A stretch of DNA of 64,000 bases from Pustulibacterium marinum (GTDB lineage: Bacteria > Bacteroidota > Bacteroidia > Flavobacteriales > Flavobacteriaceae), in assembly GCF_900116665.1 (NCBI RefSeq), contig NZ_FPBK01000011.1:1-64000 (forward strand). Reading direction: 5' to 3'. Position numbers and translations under genes: made by a program. Positions within the stretch are counted from its first letter, which is position 1. Each line of letters begins with the position of its first letter. The notes under the pieces were generated by a model. It saw only the letters and a list, made by a program, of their open reading frames with translations. It did not search any database and was not told the origin of the DNA. Shown here in pieces: positions 1 through 10,200 of the stretch.

Positions 1-8
1 GTGGTGTA

Positions 9-290
9 ATGAAACAGTTTACTACCTATACCGCTATTCGTCAGAGGGCACAACTCTTAGGTTTACCACTGCTATTTTTTGCAGTGCAACTCATTGCTGT
101 GATCGTGTCGTTGCTGCTCATGATCTTCTCCTTTGGAGTGGGCTTGATCTTAGGCTTGTTCCTCTTGAATGTTGGTTTGTATGTGGGACTGTTACAGTAC
201 CAACAAGGAAAATTACACTTCTCTTTGGGAACCGTGTTTCCTAGAGAGCTATCGAATCAGCACATACGGTTAGGGCATGAAAAGACTTGA
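9..290 (+). CDS. traF: Conjugative transposon protein TraF (DUF4133-like)
   Basis: A 93-residue small membrane protein of the Bacteroidetes conjugation apparatus. Two hydrophobic segments, roughly residues 18-38 and 40-62, are separated by a short glycine-containing turn. This is the layout of TraF/DUF4133, a probable VirB3-like partner of the VirB4-type ATPase. It is followed at once by TraG, with a 14-base overlap, as in CTnDOT-type operons. The ATG overlaps a TAA (TAATG) that probably ends the upstream TraE gene, of which only the last two codons lie in the window. The family call rests mainly on size, topology and position. Confidence 0.8.
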   Translation: MKQFTTYTAIRQRAQLLGLPLLFFAVQLIAVIVSLLLMIFSFGVGLILGLFLLNVGLYVGLLQYQQGKLHFSLGTVFPRELSNQHIRLGHEKT

Positions 291-2679
291 GATTCATTCG
301 AAGTTTCCGATTTTAGACGTGGACCGTAATTTGGTGTATGCTGCCAATGGAAATTTAGTCCTTGGCTATCGGGTGATCCTACCGGAAATCTATGCCTTAT
401 CGGAAAGTGATTATCAGCAGTTGCACGGCCAATGGTTTCAGGCGCTAAAGACGCTGCCGATTGGAACCATTGTCCATCGACAAGACGTCTATCAGCAAAA
501 GGGATTTCAGTTTGATAAGGATGGTCATACGTTTTTACAAAAGGCGACACAGGATTATTTTGAAGGACGGGAATATCTGGCGCATACTTCCTACTTGTTT
601 TTTGTTCGACCGGCTTCGGGGAAGTTTCCGAGTAATCGGTGGAGCAATCCGTTTGTGGTACCGAAGCAGGATCGCTTTGTAGGGATGGAAGGGAAGGTAT
701 TGGAGTTTCAAAATGCAGTTCGGGATGCCGTTACGTTTTTAAATAACAGTCGGCAATTGCAGGTCGTTCCTATGGAGAGTGCTGAATTGTGGCAATGGAC
801 ACAAACCTATTTTAATGGTTTGTATGAAGAGCTAGATACCGATATCGTTCGGGAAGGTAATAACTTGCGGGTGGGCGATCGTTTTTTTGAAGCTTTGGCC
901 ATTAATAATGAGACATGTTTTGGAGAAACAGTTGCCACCAGTATGCCTAATGAAAAACTCAGCTCAGATAAAGCTAAGTTTCATCAAGGCTTTTTAGAAG
1001 GACTGGGATTAGCATTGAATGAAAACCATGTGGTGAATCAAATCATTTACTTAGATGACAAGCAATATTGGCGTAAGCTCTTGGAAAAGCGCATTACAGA
1101 GCTGAAAAAGAGCGTGAATTTTGGCACCCAAAACAAAGTGATTTTAGAGAAGTTACAGGAGATCATGCATCAGATCAATCATGATGAGAGTTCTCGTATT
1201 GTAAGGGGGCATTGTAATGTGTTGTATTGGGATAGCGATACCAGTGGACTGGAACGGATACGAGGGAAAATCAAAGCGGTGTTAAAGGAACTCGATATCC
1301 GTCCGTATTATCCGGTAGGTGAAGGGCGGATGCATTACTTTTTGAATTCCCATCCCTGTCATGTCACCCACTTTAGCGAGTCCGATGCTTATGTGGTGGA
1401 TTTGAAACAAGCGCTCTGCTTGTATATGAATACCTCGAATTATCGCTCGGACAATGCCGGGATTTATATGAACGAACGGCAGTACAATTTACCGGTACTG
1501 AAAGATGTCTGGGATGCCAAAAAGAAACGGATCAAAGCAAGGAACTTTGCGATTTTTGCACCGACTGGGGAAGGGAAATCCTTTTTAGCGAATCATATTC
1601 TGCGCCAATTGTATGAGCAGCAGGTACGCTTGGTGATCATTGACTTGGGCGGTTCCTATGATAAGTTTGCCAAATTGTATCCGGAGGAACATTTGGTACT
1701 CAAATATGAACCGGGAAAAAATTTAGGGATCAATCCTTTTTATAAAGAAGCTTCGGAGGTCATGACTGCCGAGCGTTTGGAGGATTTAACGGTGTTTATC
1801 GCCGAACTCTTAGCCTGGAAGGTAGGAGCTCAGAAAGCCAAAGAAGTGGCCTTAAAAAAGATCCTACGGCTGTATTATCATCAGGTTACTGAGGGACATA
1901 GTTTGGAGTCCTTGTATCAGTTTGTAGAAGGTAAAGGAACTGACTTGTTGGAAACCTTGCATCTCTCTTCACGGGAGTTTGATCGGGAGTATTTTTTGCA
2001 CATGCTCTCCGAATATGTAGGGGAAGGGATCTATAGCTTTCTGTTTCAGGTAGAGGATACGCAAGCATTTACGTTGGAGGATAAACGCCTACTCATTTTT
2101 GAATTGGATGAAGTACGGGATAACAAAGAAGTGTTGTCGGTGATGTTAAAGCTGATTAAGTCAGCTATCCAACGAACCATTTGGCGGAATCGTTCCGAGC
2201 GGGGAATCATTCTCTTTGATGAGTTTGCCAAGCAATTGAAGTTTCCCAATGTGCTGGAAAGTGTGGAGTTTTATTACCAGGCGATTCGAAAACAAAATGG
2301 AGCCATCGGGATTATACTCCAATCCATTAATCAATTACCGGCCAATGCTACCGCAGCGAGTATTTTAGAAAATACACAGGTGATTTATAGTCTGCGTAAT
2401 GAAAAAGGCTATCGGGAATTGGTAGAGCGCTTACAGCTCTCATCCCATGATGTGAATCAACTGCATTCCATACGCAACAATCTCACCGGAGACCGAAAGT
2501 ATACCGAGTTCTTTTTAAAGATCGGCAAGGAGAGTAACATCTTTCGGTTGGAAGTACCGCCGGAAGTATATGCAGCGTATTTGACCGATGGAGCCGAACA
2601 CGAACAAATTTTGGAATTATACCAAGAAACGGGAAACATGGAACAAGCCATTCAGGCTTTCTTAAGAGAACGTAAATAA
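277..2679 (+). CDS. traG: TraG-type conjugation ATPase (VirB4 homologue)
   Basis: An 800-residue cytoplasmic ATPase that powers assembly of, and substrate passage through, the type IV secretion channel. The N-terminal half (about 1-400) is the TraG/VirB4 N domain. A Walker A motif APTGEGKS lies near residues 428-435 and a Walker B motif ILFDE near 645-649. The last third holds the RecA-like fold with AIRKQNGAIGIILQS and related conserved stretches. The first glycine of Walker A is replaced by alanine, but the lysine and serine are present. Its length matches Bacteroidetes TraG. It overlaps traF and is followed closely by the TraI-like gene, so all are probably one transcript. Confidence 0.95.
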   Translation: MKRLEIHSKFPILDVDRNLVYAANGNLVLGYRVILPEIYALSESDYQQLHGQWFQALKTLPIGTIVHRQDVYQQKGFQFDKDGHTFLQKATQDYFEGREYLAHTSYLFFVRPASGKFPSNRWSNPFVVPKQDRFVGMEGKVLEFQNAVRDAVTFLNNSRQLQVVPMESAELWQWTQTYFNGLYEELDTDIVREGNNLRVGDRFFEALAINNETCFGETVATSMPNEKLSSDKAKFHQGFLEGLGLALNENHVVNQIIYLDDKQYWRKLLEKRITELKKSVNFGTQNKVILEKLQEIMHQINHDESSRIVRGHCNVLYWDSDTSGLERIRGKIKAVLKELDIRPYYPVGEGRMHYFLNSHPCHVTHFSESDAYVVDLKQALCLYMNTSNYRSDNAGIYMNERQYNLPVLKDVWDAKKKRIKARNFAIFAPTGEGKSFLANHILRQLYEQQVRLVIIDLGGSYDKFAKLYPEEHLVLKYEPGKNLGINPFYKEASEVMTAERLEDLTVFIAELLAWKVGAQKAKEVALKKILRLYYHQVTEGHSLESLYQFVEGKGTDLLETLHLSSREFDREYFLHMLSEYVGEGIYSFLFQVEDTQAFTLEDKRLLIFELDEVRDNKEVLSVMLKLIKSAIQRTIWRNRSERGIILFDEFAKQLKFPNVLESVEFYYQAIRKQNGAIGIILQSINQLPANATAASILENTQVIYSLRNEKGYRELVERLQLSSHDVNQLHSIRNNLTGDRKYTEFFLKIGKESNIFRLEVPPEVYAAYLTDGAEHEQILELYQETGNMEQAIQAFLRERK

Positions 2680-2697
2680 CCATTAAAATGAAGTACG

Positions 2698-3318
2698 ATG
2701 AATGCAGTAAAGAAGATACTATATAACAATACAAAAGGAGTTATAAGAAGTTGGCTCGGTGCTTGGCTGGTGATCGCATTGTTGTTATTGCCGGGAGGTG
2801 CTACCTCCCAGGGGATGCCGGTGTATGACAATACCAATTTTATCAGTTTGGCCAAGCAACTCATTGAATCTGCCAAACAGACTTCTCAACTCTTAAAGAC
2901 CGTGGAGTTTTTAAAACAGCAAAAAGAGAATTTAGAGAAAGTGAATAACGTGCTCAATCAATTGGATGCGGTATCCGGATTGATTGCAAACCAACAAGAG
3001 CTGCAGCAATTGGTGCAGAATGATTTGTCGGAGATTTTAAGTTCGCCTTATATCACTTCGGAGGAAGCTGGGAGGATTACCGCCTCATTTCAGTCGATTG
3101 TAGATCAGGCACAAATCAGTTTGGACTATGTACAGCAGATTCTCTCCAGTGATTTTTTAAAGATGGATGATGGACAACGGGCAGAAGTGTTGCAAGAACA
3201 AGAGCAGCAGTCACGAGAGCGCGTAGCGGAAGTCGAGGCTAAAACCCGTAGGTATAAGCAGATTATTTCCTTTCGGAAATTACAAGACAAGGTGAATAAT
3301 CGAGAAGCAGAGGACTGA
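2698..3318 (+). CDS. traI: TraI-like conjugation protein (DUF4141, VirB5-like)
   Basis: A 206-residue exported protein. A hydrophobic signal segment sits near residues 16-36, followed by a mostly helical, Gln/Glu-rich body with heptad-like stretches (about 50-190) that suggests a coiled coil. In Bacteroidetes conjugation operons this position, between TraG and TraJ, holds TraI/DUF4141, thought to be VirB5-like and periplasmic. Its TGA stop overlaps the ATG of traJ (TGATG), indicating translational coupling. The family is assigned from position, length and architecture; no catalytic residues are expected. It should not be confused with the F-plasmid relaxase of the same name. Confidence 0.75.
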   Translation: MNAVKKILYNNTKGVIRSWLGAWLVIALLLLPGGATSQGMPVYDNTNFISLAKQLIESAKQTSQLLKTVEFLKQQKENLEKVNNVLNQLDAVSGLIANQQELQQLVQNDLSEILSSPYITSEEAGRITASFQSIVDQAQISLDYVQQILSSDFLKMDDGQRAEVLQEQEQQSRERVAEVEAKTRRYKQIISFRKLQDKVNNREAED

Positions 3319-4145
3319 TGAGTATCGGATTGGAATATGTAGATGCCGTTTTTGCGGTGATACAAGACAGTGATTTTGCCGAATATACCTTAACAGGCAT
3401 GAAAACACTGGCCGTTGGTTTCTTTTTGGTAAACATTGTGAAAAAGTATACTGAGGGTGTGGCGGTGAAGGATGGCTATACCTGGGGATTGTCACCTAGT
3501 GAGCTTTTTAAAAACTTTGCCTTTGTGTTAGTGGTTATTTTTTCTTCCGAGGTGTTAGGTTTTTTTGATGATGTGCTGGTGAGTATTGAACACCGATACC
3601 GAGACACGGCACCTGCCTTATTGCCCCTACAAATGAAAAATGTGGATATCGAACAGGACGTAGGGGCGATTGAGGCAGCTAAAAAAGCCTTAGCCTTATT
3701 GTATGATGCGCTGGTAACTCCTTTGTATGGATTGAAGGTATTGGCTTTTATAGGTGGCGTGATTTTGTGGCTGTTGGATATTTTTATTTATCCGCTGTTT
3801 TTAGCAGAGCGGTATTTTATCCTAGGCATAATGCAAGCGTTTTTTCCACTGGTGATTAGTATGGCGGTGTTTGAAAAGTTTCGAGGGATGGCGTATTACT
3901 TTTTTAGACTCTATGCCGGAGTGTATATGTTGGTACCGGCCTTCTTTTTGGTGAATGTGTTTGTGAATGAACTCTACACGCAGATTACCACCGAGTTTTG
4001 GACAGAACTGTTTGGCAGTGATTGGGGTTCGGAGTTTTTTGCTCCGGTGATCGAATTTGCTTCCATAGGTTTTATTGTACTGCTAAAATTCAAACTGTAT
4101 CGCAAAGCGCACAGTTTTACACTACGATTGTTTACTGGAGGTTAA
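3318..4145 (+). CDS. traJ: TraJ inner-membrane conjugation protein (VirB6-like)
   Basis: A 275-residue polytopic membrane protein with about six hydrophobic segments. The most evident lie near residues 28-42, 62-80, 130-150, 160-185, 200-220 and 240-260. TraJ of Bacteroidetes conjugative transposons is the VirB6-like channel component of the inner membrane. The start codon overlaps the stop of the preceding traI gene, and TraK follows after a 67-base spacer, so it belongs to the tra operon. The length is near the lower end for the family. The assignment rests on membrane topology and gene order. Confidence 0.85.
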   Translation: MSIGLEYVDAVFAVIQDSDFAEYTLTGMKTLAVGFFLVNIVKKYTEGVAVKDGYTWGLSPSELFKNFAFVLVVIFSSEVLGFFDDVLVSIEHRYRDTAPALLPLQMKNVDIEQDVGAIEAAKKALALLYDALVTPLYGLKVLAFIGGVILWLLDIFIYPLFLAERYFILGIMQAFFPLVISMAVFEKFRGMAYYFFRLYAGVYMLVPAFFLVNVFVNELYTQITTEFWTELFGSDWGSEFFAPVIEFASIGFIVLLKFKLYRKAHSFTLRLFTGG

Positions 4146-4212
4146 GGGGTTTTAGTTGTAGTCTATAGGTTTGAGAAATGATGATGTAAAATGAATTTAA
4201 AATGAAGTGCTT

Positions 4213-4848
4213 ATGAAAAATCCATATCCTACGATTTATGACGTATTGCAAAAGCATCGCTGGATTGTATTGGCTTTGGTCATTGGAAGTTTTGTGACGG
4301 TATTGGGAAGTGTTGGTTTTGTGGTATATAGTGTACAGCAATCCAAAAAAGAAGCTTTTGTATTAAGTCCGGAAGGAGCGGTGATTCCGTTGCGATTGGA
4401 AGAACTCAGGAAGTACAGCAAGGTAGAAGCCTTGGCACAATTGGAGCAGTTCCACCGATTGTTTTACGGACTGGAAGCCGGGAATTATGAAAAGCGAATC
4501 GAGAAGGCTTTGTGGTTGGGAGATCAGACCGTATCGGAAGTCTATCAGCAAAAACGTTCCGAAGGGGTGTACAATCGGTTGTTACAATACTCCTTGGTAC
4601 AACAAGTGTTGTCGGTACGTTCAGAAATTGATGGTGAGACAGTGCCCTTTGGTTTTCGGACGGTGGTGCTATTTGAAATCAAACGAGGTACGGTTACCGA
4701 TACCTATGAACTGGTGACCACCGGAAAGCTCATAGGCGTGGATCGGAGTTTTCCGGAGAATCCCCATGGACTGTTACTCACCGAGTATTACGAACAATCG
4801 TTACGCAAGTTAACCGAGGAAGAAGTAGCTAATTTAAATGAAGATTAA
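4213..4848 (+). CDS. traK: TraK conjugation protein (VirB8-like)
   Basis: About 211 residues: a short cytoplasmic N-terminus beginning MKNPYPTIYDVLQKHRW, one membrane helix near residues 18-40, and a soluble periplasmic domain. This is the bitopic VirB8-like architecture of TraK, a scaffold of the conjugation channel. A GTG six bases upstream (4207) is also possible, but the ATG at 4213 starts the conserved-looking N-terminus. The spacer before it and the one before the TraI-like gene both contain the string AAAATGAA, perhaps remnants of leader sequences. Its 3' end overlaps the start of traM. No TraL gene is present between them. Confidence 0.85.
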   Translation: MKNPYPTIYDVLQKHRWIVLALVIGSFVTVLGSVGFVVYSVQQSKKEAFVLSPEGAVIPLRLEELRKYSKVEALAQLEQFHRLFYGLEAGNYEKRIEKALWLGDQTVSEVYQQKRSEGVYNRLLQYSLVQQVLSVRSEIDGETVPFGFRTVVLFEIKRGTVTDTYELVTTGKLIGVDRSFPENPHGLLLTEYYEQSLRKLTEEEVANLNED

Positions 4849-5773
4849 GATGAAAATGACAAAACAAAAACTAGTGTTTATAGGCCTCATCGGTTCGGTA
4901 GTATTGTTTATCGCTGGTTATGCCTATTGGAAGTTTGGGATGGAGGATGAGGACGCTGCTGAAGTGGAAACGGTAGCAGTACCGGAATTAGAAACATCGA
5001 AACCTGAGTTTGCTACTAAAAAAGAAGCGGTAGATGCGTTGGAACCCGAGCGGGAGTTTACACCGCCTAGCGTGTATGATGATAAACAACTCGATACCAT
5101 GAGAATTACCATAGATTCTTTAGCCGTGGTAGGGGAAGGTGTTGCTGATGGTAATGATTCTGTTGTGCATACAGGGTATGCAGATAAGGAAGAAGTACCT
5201 CAAATTACGTGGCTTAAAGAAGCACGTGGAGAAAGTGATGGAGATGATTATGATAAGAAAGATAACGACAAGCTTGTAAAGGAGTTGGCCAAACAACAAG
5301 AACACTTGTTTACAGGTGTGGAATTGGAGAATATGGATTTGATAGCGGATACAGATGCTTTGTTATATGTGAAAGTACGAGGAACCCAAACCGTGCAGAG
5401 CAAGTATCGATTGGAATTGGAATTGATGAAATCAGCTAGGGTACGTGGGAAAGTGTTTGAGCGGTATACACGGTTGTATGGGTTTGTGTCTTTTCAGCCC
5501 AATCGAACTTTATTGCATATTACCCATATCGGCACACTGGAAGTGAGTCTCAAAGCTTATGATAAGCAGGATGGGAGTGAAGGGATTTATACGGTGAATT
5601 CGTTTCGGGCAGAAGCCACCAAAGAAGCGGTTACACAAACCATAGGCGATATCAATATCCCGACCATGCCAGTGCGTACCAGTTTCTTACAGCAATTAGT
5701 ACAGAAAAACAACCGAAAGGTGAAAGTAACGGTGAGTGATGGGTATGAGCTCATTTTAAAACCGGAGTTATAA
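4838..5773 (+). CDS. traM: TraM conjugation protein (VirB10-like)
   Basis: A 311-residue protein with one N-terminal membrane helix (about residues 12-28), a long acidic low-complexity linker (about 30-150, rich in Asp, Glu and Lys) and a C-terminal beta-rich domain (about 170-311). This matches Bacteroidetes TraM, the VirB10-like protein that spans the envelope. It is shorter than many TraM proteins; the linker accounts for much of the difference. Starts at 4838, 4850 or 4856 are all possible, and the two later ones avoid overlap with the traK stop. It sits between TraK and TraN in the usual order. Confidence 0.85.
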   Translation: MKIKMKMTKQKLVFIGLIGSVVLFIAGYAYWKFGMEDEDAAEVETVAVPELETSKPEFATKKEAVDALEPEREFTPPSVYDDKQLDTMRITIDSLAVVGEGVADGNDSVVHTGYADKEEVPQITWLKEARGESDGDDYDKKDNDKLVKELAKQQEHLFTGVELENMDLIADTDALLYVKVRGTQTVQSKYRLELELMKSARVRGKVFERYTRLYGFVSFQPNRTLLHITHIGTLEVSLKAYDKQDGSEGIYTVNSFRAEATKEAVTQTIGDINIPTMPVRTSFLQQLVQKNNRKVKVTVSDGYELILKPEL

Positions 5774-5813
5774 GTGTTAAAAATGAATTGAAATCAATTG
5801 AATTAAAAGAAAG

Positions 5814-6620
5814 ATGATGATGAAAAATTATTTAAAAATACTATTGGGAATGATAGGCATGGGAAGTGCGTTGCAAGCACAGGCCACGGAAAAGATAGAT
5901 ACCTTGTTTGTGAATGCACATCAGGTAGTGATGTTGGTATTTCCGGAGCCCATACGACAAGCAGTGGTGGGGGATGCACATTTTGTGTTTACCTATAACA
6001 AAGAGTCCGGACAGTATATGGGATTGGTGCAAGGAACGGAAGGCGTAGAGAGTAATTTGTTTGTGATTACGACTTCAGGAACCATTTACAGCTATACGTT
6101 AGCCTACAAAGGGCAATTGGAGCAAACCTATTACAAAGTCTTGGAACCAGAACATATAGGCAAGGAAAAACAACCGGATTTAAAAGTACAGACTTTTGAA
6201 CATGGGGTGAGTAGGTCTGAAGTGAAAAAGTATGATAGTACCTGTGAGCGATTGTTGCAATACCATGCAGGTAAGGTGAAGACTAGAAGGCGTAAGAAGT
6301 TGCGATTGCGCTTGGAAGAATTGAAGTACGTTGGAGAGGAGATGTATTTGGTGATTTCGCTAAAGAATAAATCCGAAATTGATTTTAAGGTGGGAGATGT
6401 GCGTGTATTTGTGAGTCGAGGCAGGAAGGGGAAGAAATCTTCGTATCAAGAGTTGGAGTTACCGGTTTCGTATCGGTATTTGGAGCCTGAAACGGTAGTT
6501 GCAGGAGGTGAAAGTCGTTGGGTATTGGTCTTACCTAAAACCGTTCTTGGGGCTCATGAGGAGTTGCAATTGGAAGTAGGAGAGGTAATGGGGAATCGGA
6601 GTATGAAGATTACTTTTTAA
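5814..6620 (+). CDS. traN: TraN conjugation protein (VirB9-like)
   Basis: A 268-residue exported protein. It has a signal peptide ending near AQA (about residue 24), then the characteristic segment DTLFVNAHQVVMLVFP, and a beta-rich C-terminal half (about 150-268). TraN/DUF4138 is the VirB9-like outer-envelope component of Bacteroidetes conjugation systems. The usual downstream genes TraO, TraP and TraQ are not found here: cargo begins about 200 bases later with a metal-efflux gene. They are either missing, placed elsewhere in the element, or not part of this ICE type. It closes the transfer operon in the window. Confidence 0.85.
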   Translation: MMMKNYLKILLGMIGMGSALQAQATEKIDTLFVNAHQVVMLVFPEPIRQAVVGDAHFVFTYNKESGQYMGLVQGTEGVESNLFVITTSGTIYSYTLAYKGQLEQTYYKVLEPEHIGKEKQPDLKVQTFEHGVSRSEVKKYDSTCERLLQYHAGKVKTRRRKKLRLRLEELKYVGEEMYLVISLKNKSEIDFKVGDVRVFVSRGRKGKKSSYQELELPVSYRYLEPETVVAGGESRWVLVLPKTVLGAHEELQLEVGEVMGNRSMKITF

Positions 6621-6828
6621 AGAATCTGTATATAGTCGGAAACGATAGTTGTTGTCGTGAATATGGTAATATTGCGTTATACAATAGCACTTGTCAAATC
6701 ATAAAAATATGATTTCGTTTTTTAGTATTCTATTAAATTTATTGCTACCATTATGAATGAAAATTTTCAGATTATTAAAAATGATGGTGAGGGTTGTAAG
6801 TGTGGGTAAGTACAGGTATTTTTGAAAG

Positions 6829-7206
6829 ATGAAAAAGTGTTGTCTTCTTATACTAACCATTTTAATTGTTCAAAACAATTGTTTTTTTGGACAGTTTGTA
6901 AAAGTACCTACGTTAGTGAAACACTTTGTAGAGCATCAGCAACGCGATACTTCCATTACCTTTTATGATTTTTTAGCATTGCACTATTGGGGCCATGATT
7001 TGAATGACAATGATCAGGATCGGGATATGCAATTACCATTTAAAAAGATAGATCATAGTACATATCAATTGGTATTACCCTTTATAAATGTGACACATCA
7101 AACCGTAAGCACGTATAGCTTTACATCAAAGTTGTCTATATTCGATAAAGAAATACTGTATCAAAATCCTCAGTTTGGGGATTTGTTTCGCCCACCAATA
7201 GCCTAA
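6829..7206 (+). CDS. Small exported protein linked to metal efflux, function unknown
   Basis: A 125-residue protein with an N-terminal signal segment (about 1-22, ending around FFGQ), so probably periplasmic or surface-attached. The middle carries an acidic and histidine-rich stretch, HYWGHDLNDNDQDRD (residues about 51-65), and several more His residues occur at VKHFVEHQQ. The protein ends FRPPIA. I recognise this type only as a small unnamed gene often found before HME-RND efflux genes in flavobacteria. Metal binding is a guess from the His/Asp content. It lies 76 bases upstream of the RND pump with an intervening hairpin, and is probably co-regulated with it. Confidence 0.75.
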   Translation: MKKCCLLILTILIVQNNCFFGQFVKVPTLVKHFVEHQQRDTSITFYDFLALHYWGHDLNDNDQDRDMQLPFKKIDHSTYQLVLPFINVTHQTVSTYSFTSKLSIFDKEILYQNPQFGDLFRPPIA

Positions 7207-7224
7207 TATATTTTTTGTGTAAAA

Positions 7225-7255
7225 CGCATAGCCATGATTTTTTCATAGGCTACGC
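7225..7255. promoter_or_regulatory. Imperfect inverted repeat between metal-efflux genes
   Basis: The arms GCATAGCCATGA (7226-7237) and TCATAGGCTACGC (7243-7255) pair with one bulge and one wobble around a T-only loop. The hairpin sits between the 125-residue gene and the RND pump start at 7283. It lacks a clear downstream T-run on the + strand, so it may be an attenuator, mRNA-processing site or operator rather than a standard terminator. Confidence 0.5.
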
Positions 7256-7282
7256 GAATTTGTATTCAAAACTAAATATATT

Positions 7283-10200
7283 ATGTTAGATAAAATCATT
7301 CAATTTTCAGTTAAAAATAAACTGGCAATTGGAGGCTTTATATTGCTGTGGGTATGCTATGGTGTATATGAAGTAACTCAATTGCCTATCGATGCAGTTC
7401 CTGATATAACCAACAATCAGGTGCAAATTATAACCACCGCTTCATCCTTGGGAGCAGAAGATGTAGAACGCTTGATCACCTTTCCTATTGAGCAAGCCAT
7501 TAGTAACATTCCTCAGTTAAAAGAGAGTCGCAGTATGTCCCGATTCGGGTTGTCATTAGTGACCATTGTTTTCGAAGAAGATACCGATGTGTATTGGGCT
7601 CGGCAGCAGGTAGAGGAACGGATGAAAAAAGTATCCATAGATGAGAATAGTAATCTGCCGGAAATGGCTCCCGTAACCACAGGTTTGGGAGAAATATACC
7701 AATACGTGCTCAAACCAACTGAAGGGTATGAAGAGAAATATTCGTTAACCGAACTAAGAACTATTCAGGACTGGGTAGTACGTAGAAATTTATTAGGTAC
7801 GCCCGGTATTGCGGACGTTTCTACCTTTGGGGGAAAATTAAAGCAATATGAAGTAGCGGTGAATCCTGCGCGTTTAAAGGCTCAGAATTTAACCATTAGC
7901 GATGTGTTTGAAGCTCTGCATCGCAGCAATGAAAATACAGGAGGTGCTTATATCGAAAAAGGAGCTACCGTATCCTATATTCGAAGCGTAGGACTTGCGA
8001 AAAGCATTCCCGATATCGAAAATATTGTCATTAAAAACACAGAGGTAGGAACACCGATTCTGATAAAGAATGTAGCTTCCGTGAGCCTTTCTTCGGCCAT
8101 TCGTTATGGAGCGTTGACTACTGATGATATTGGTGAAGCAGTAGGAGGTATTGTAATGATGCTCAAAGGAGAGAATGCCAATAATGTCATTGATGATGTG
8201 AAAGCAAAGGTGGCTGAGATTCAAAAATTACTACCGGAAGGACTGGTGATTGAACCTTTCTTAGATCGTACAAAAATGGTAAACAATGCCATTGGTACGG
8301 TGGAGAAGAATTTAGTAGAAGGCGCTTTAATTGTAGTATTAGTGCTGGTACTCTTTTTAGGGAATTTACGTGCCGGCTTTATTGTGGCTTCGGTCATTCC
8401 GTTAGCCATGCTCTTTGCCATTATTATGATGAATACCTTTGGCGTGAGTGGTAATTTAATGAGTTTGGGAGCTCTGGATTTTGGACTTATTGTTGATGGA
8501 GCTGTGATTATTGTAGAGGCTATTTTACATCATTTACATAGCTCGGATAAATATCATGGAATCGAGCGTCTAGATCAGCACCGGATGGATAAAGAGGTGT
8601 CAGGTTCGGCCTCTCGCATGATGAATGCAGCTGTATTTGGACAAATTATTATCTTAATTGTGTACTTGCCTATACTCTCATTGCAGGGGATTGAAGGGAA
8701 AATGTTCAAACCGATGGCACAAACGGTAGCTTTTGCCATTTTAGGTGCTTTTATTTTGTCGTTGACGTATGTTCCTATGATCAGTTCGTTGTTAATCAGT
8801 AAAAAAATACAGAAGAAACCAAACCTTTCCGATCGTGTGATGCTCAAACTGGAACGATTTTATGGAAATGTATTGGTCAAGGCCATGAAAAGGCGCAAGC
8901 CTATTGTGGGGATTGCTGTAGTATTATTGTGTGCAGCTATCTTTGTGTTTAGTAAAATGGGAGGTGAGTTTATTCCACAATTGGAGGAAGGAGATTTTGC
9001 CGTGGAAACCAGACTTCTGTTAGGAACAAACTTATCTACAACGGTCCATAGTATTCAGACGATTTCAAAAGAATTGAAGAAAGAATATCCGGAGGTATTA
9101 CGGGTGGTTTCTCGTATTGGTAGTGCTGAGATACCTACCGATCCCATGCCGATTGAAGGAGGAGACATGATTATTGTTTTAAAAGATAAAACCGAGTGGA
9201 CCAGTGCGCATTCATTTCCGGAGTTAGCTTCTAAAATGACTGAAACTGTACAACGGGTTGCACCCGGGGTGACTACGGGATTTCAGTTTCCGGTGCAAAT
9301 GCGTTTTAATGAGTTAATGACAGGAGCCAAGCAAGATGTGGTATGTAAAATCTATGGAGAAGACTTGGATAAATTGGCTTCGTATGCGGAACAATTAGGC
9401 GCTATCAGTCAAACCGTTTCAGGTACCGCCGATTGGTATGTGGAGAAAGTGACCGGGATGCCACAAATTGTTATAGACTATAATTGGGCAGAAATGGCCA
9501 AGTACGGCCTCTATGTGCAAGACATCAACCGAACGGTGAACGCAGCTTTTGCAGGTGCGGTTGCCGGGAATATTTATGAGGGAGAAAAACGTTTTGATTT
9601 AGTGGTTCGTATGGAGCACAAGGGACGTAAGAGTATTGATGATGTAAAAAACTTATTAGTAGCAACTCCTACCGGAGCACAAATACCTCTATACCAAGTA
9701 GCGAAAGTATCGGAAGTGGAAGGGCCTAATCAAATACAACGTGAAAATACCAAACGACGCATTATCGTAGGGTTTAATGTACGGGGGAGAGACGTTCAGA
9801 GTATTGTAACGGAATTACAACAAAAAGTAAAAACCAACTTAAATATGGATACAGGGTATTATATTACCTATGGTGGTGCCTTTGAAAATTTACAGCAGGC
9901 TAAGAGCCGTTTGGGAATTGCCGTACCGGTGGCTTTGTTATTAATTTTAGTGTTGTTATACTTTGCTTTTAAGTCACTGAAAGAAGGGATAATTATTTTT
10001 ACAGCTATACCGTTGTCTGCTATTGGCGGAGTATTTGCTTTGTGGTCTCGTGATATGCCGTTCAGTATTTCTGCCGGGGTAGGATTCATTGCATTGTTCG
10101 GGGTAGCAGTATTGAATGGAATTGTATTGATTTCCGAGTTTAACGCAATTCGTAAAAAAGGAGCCATTACCGATCCGTTACAAGTGATACTTACGGGAAC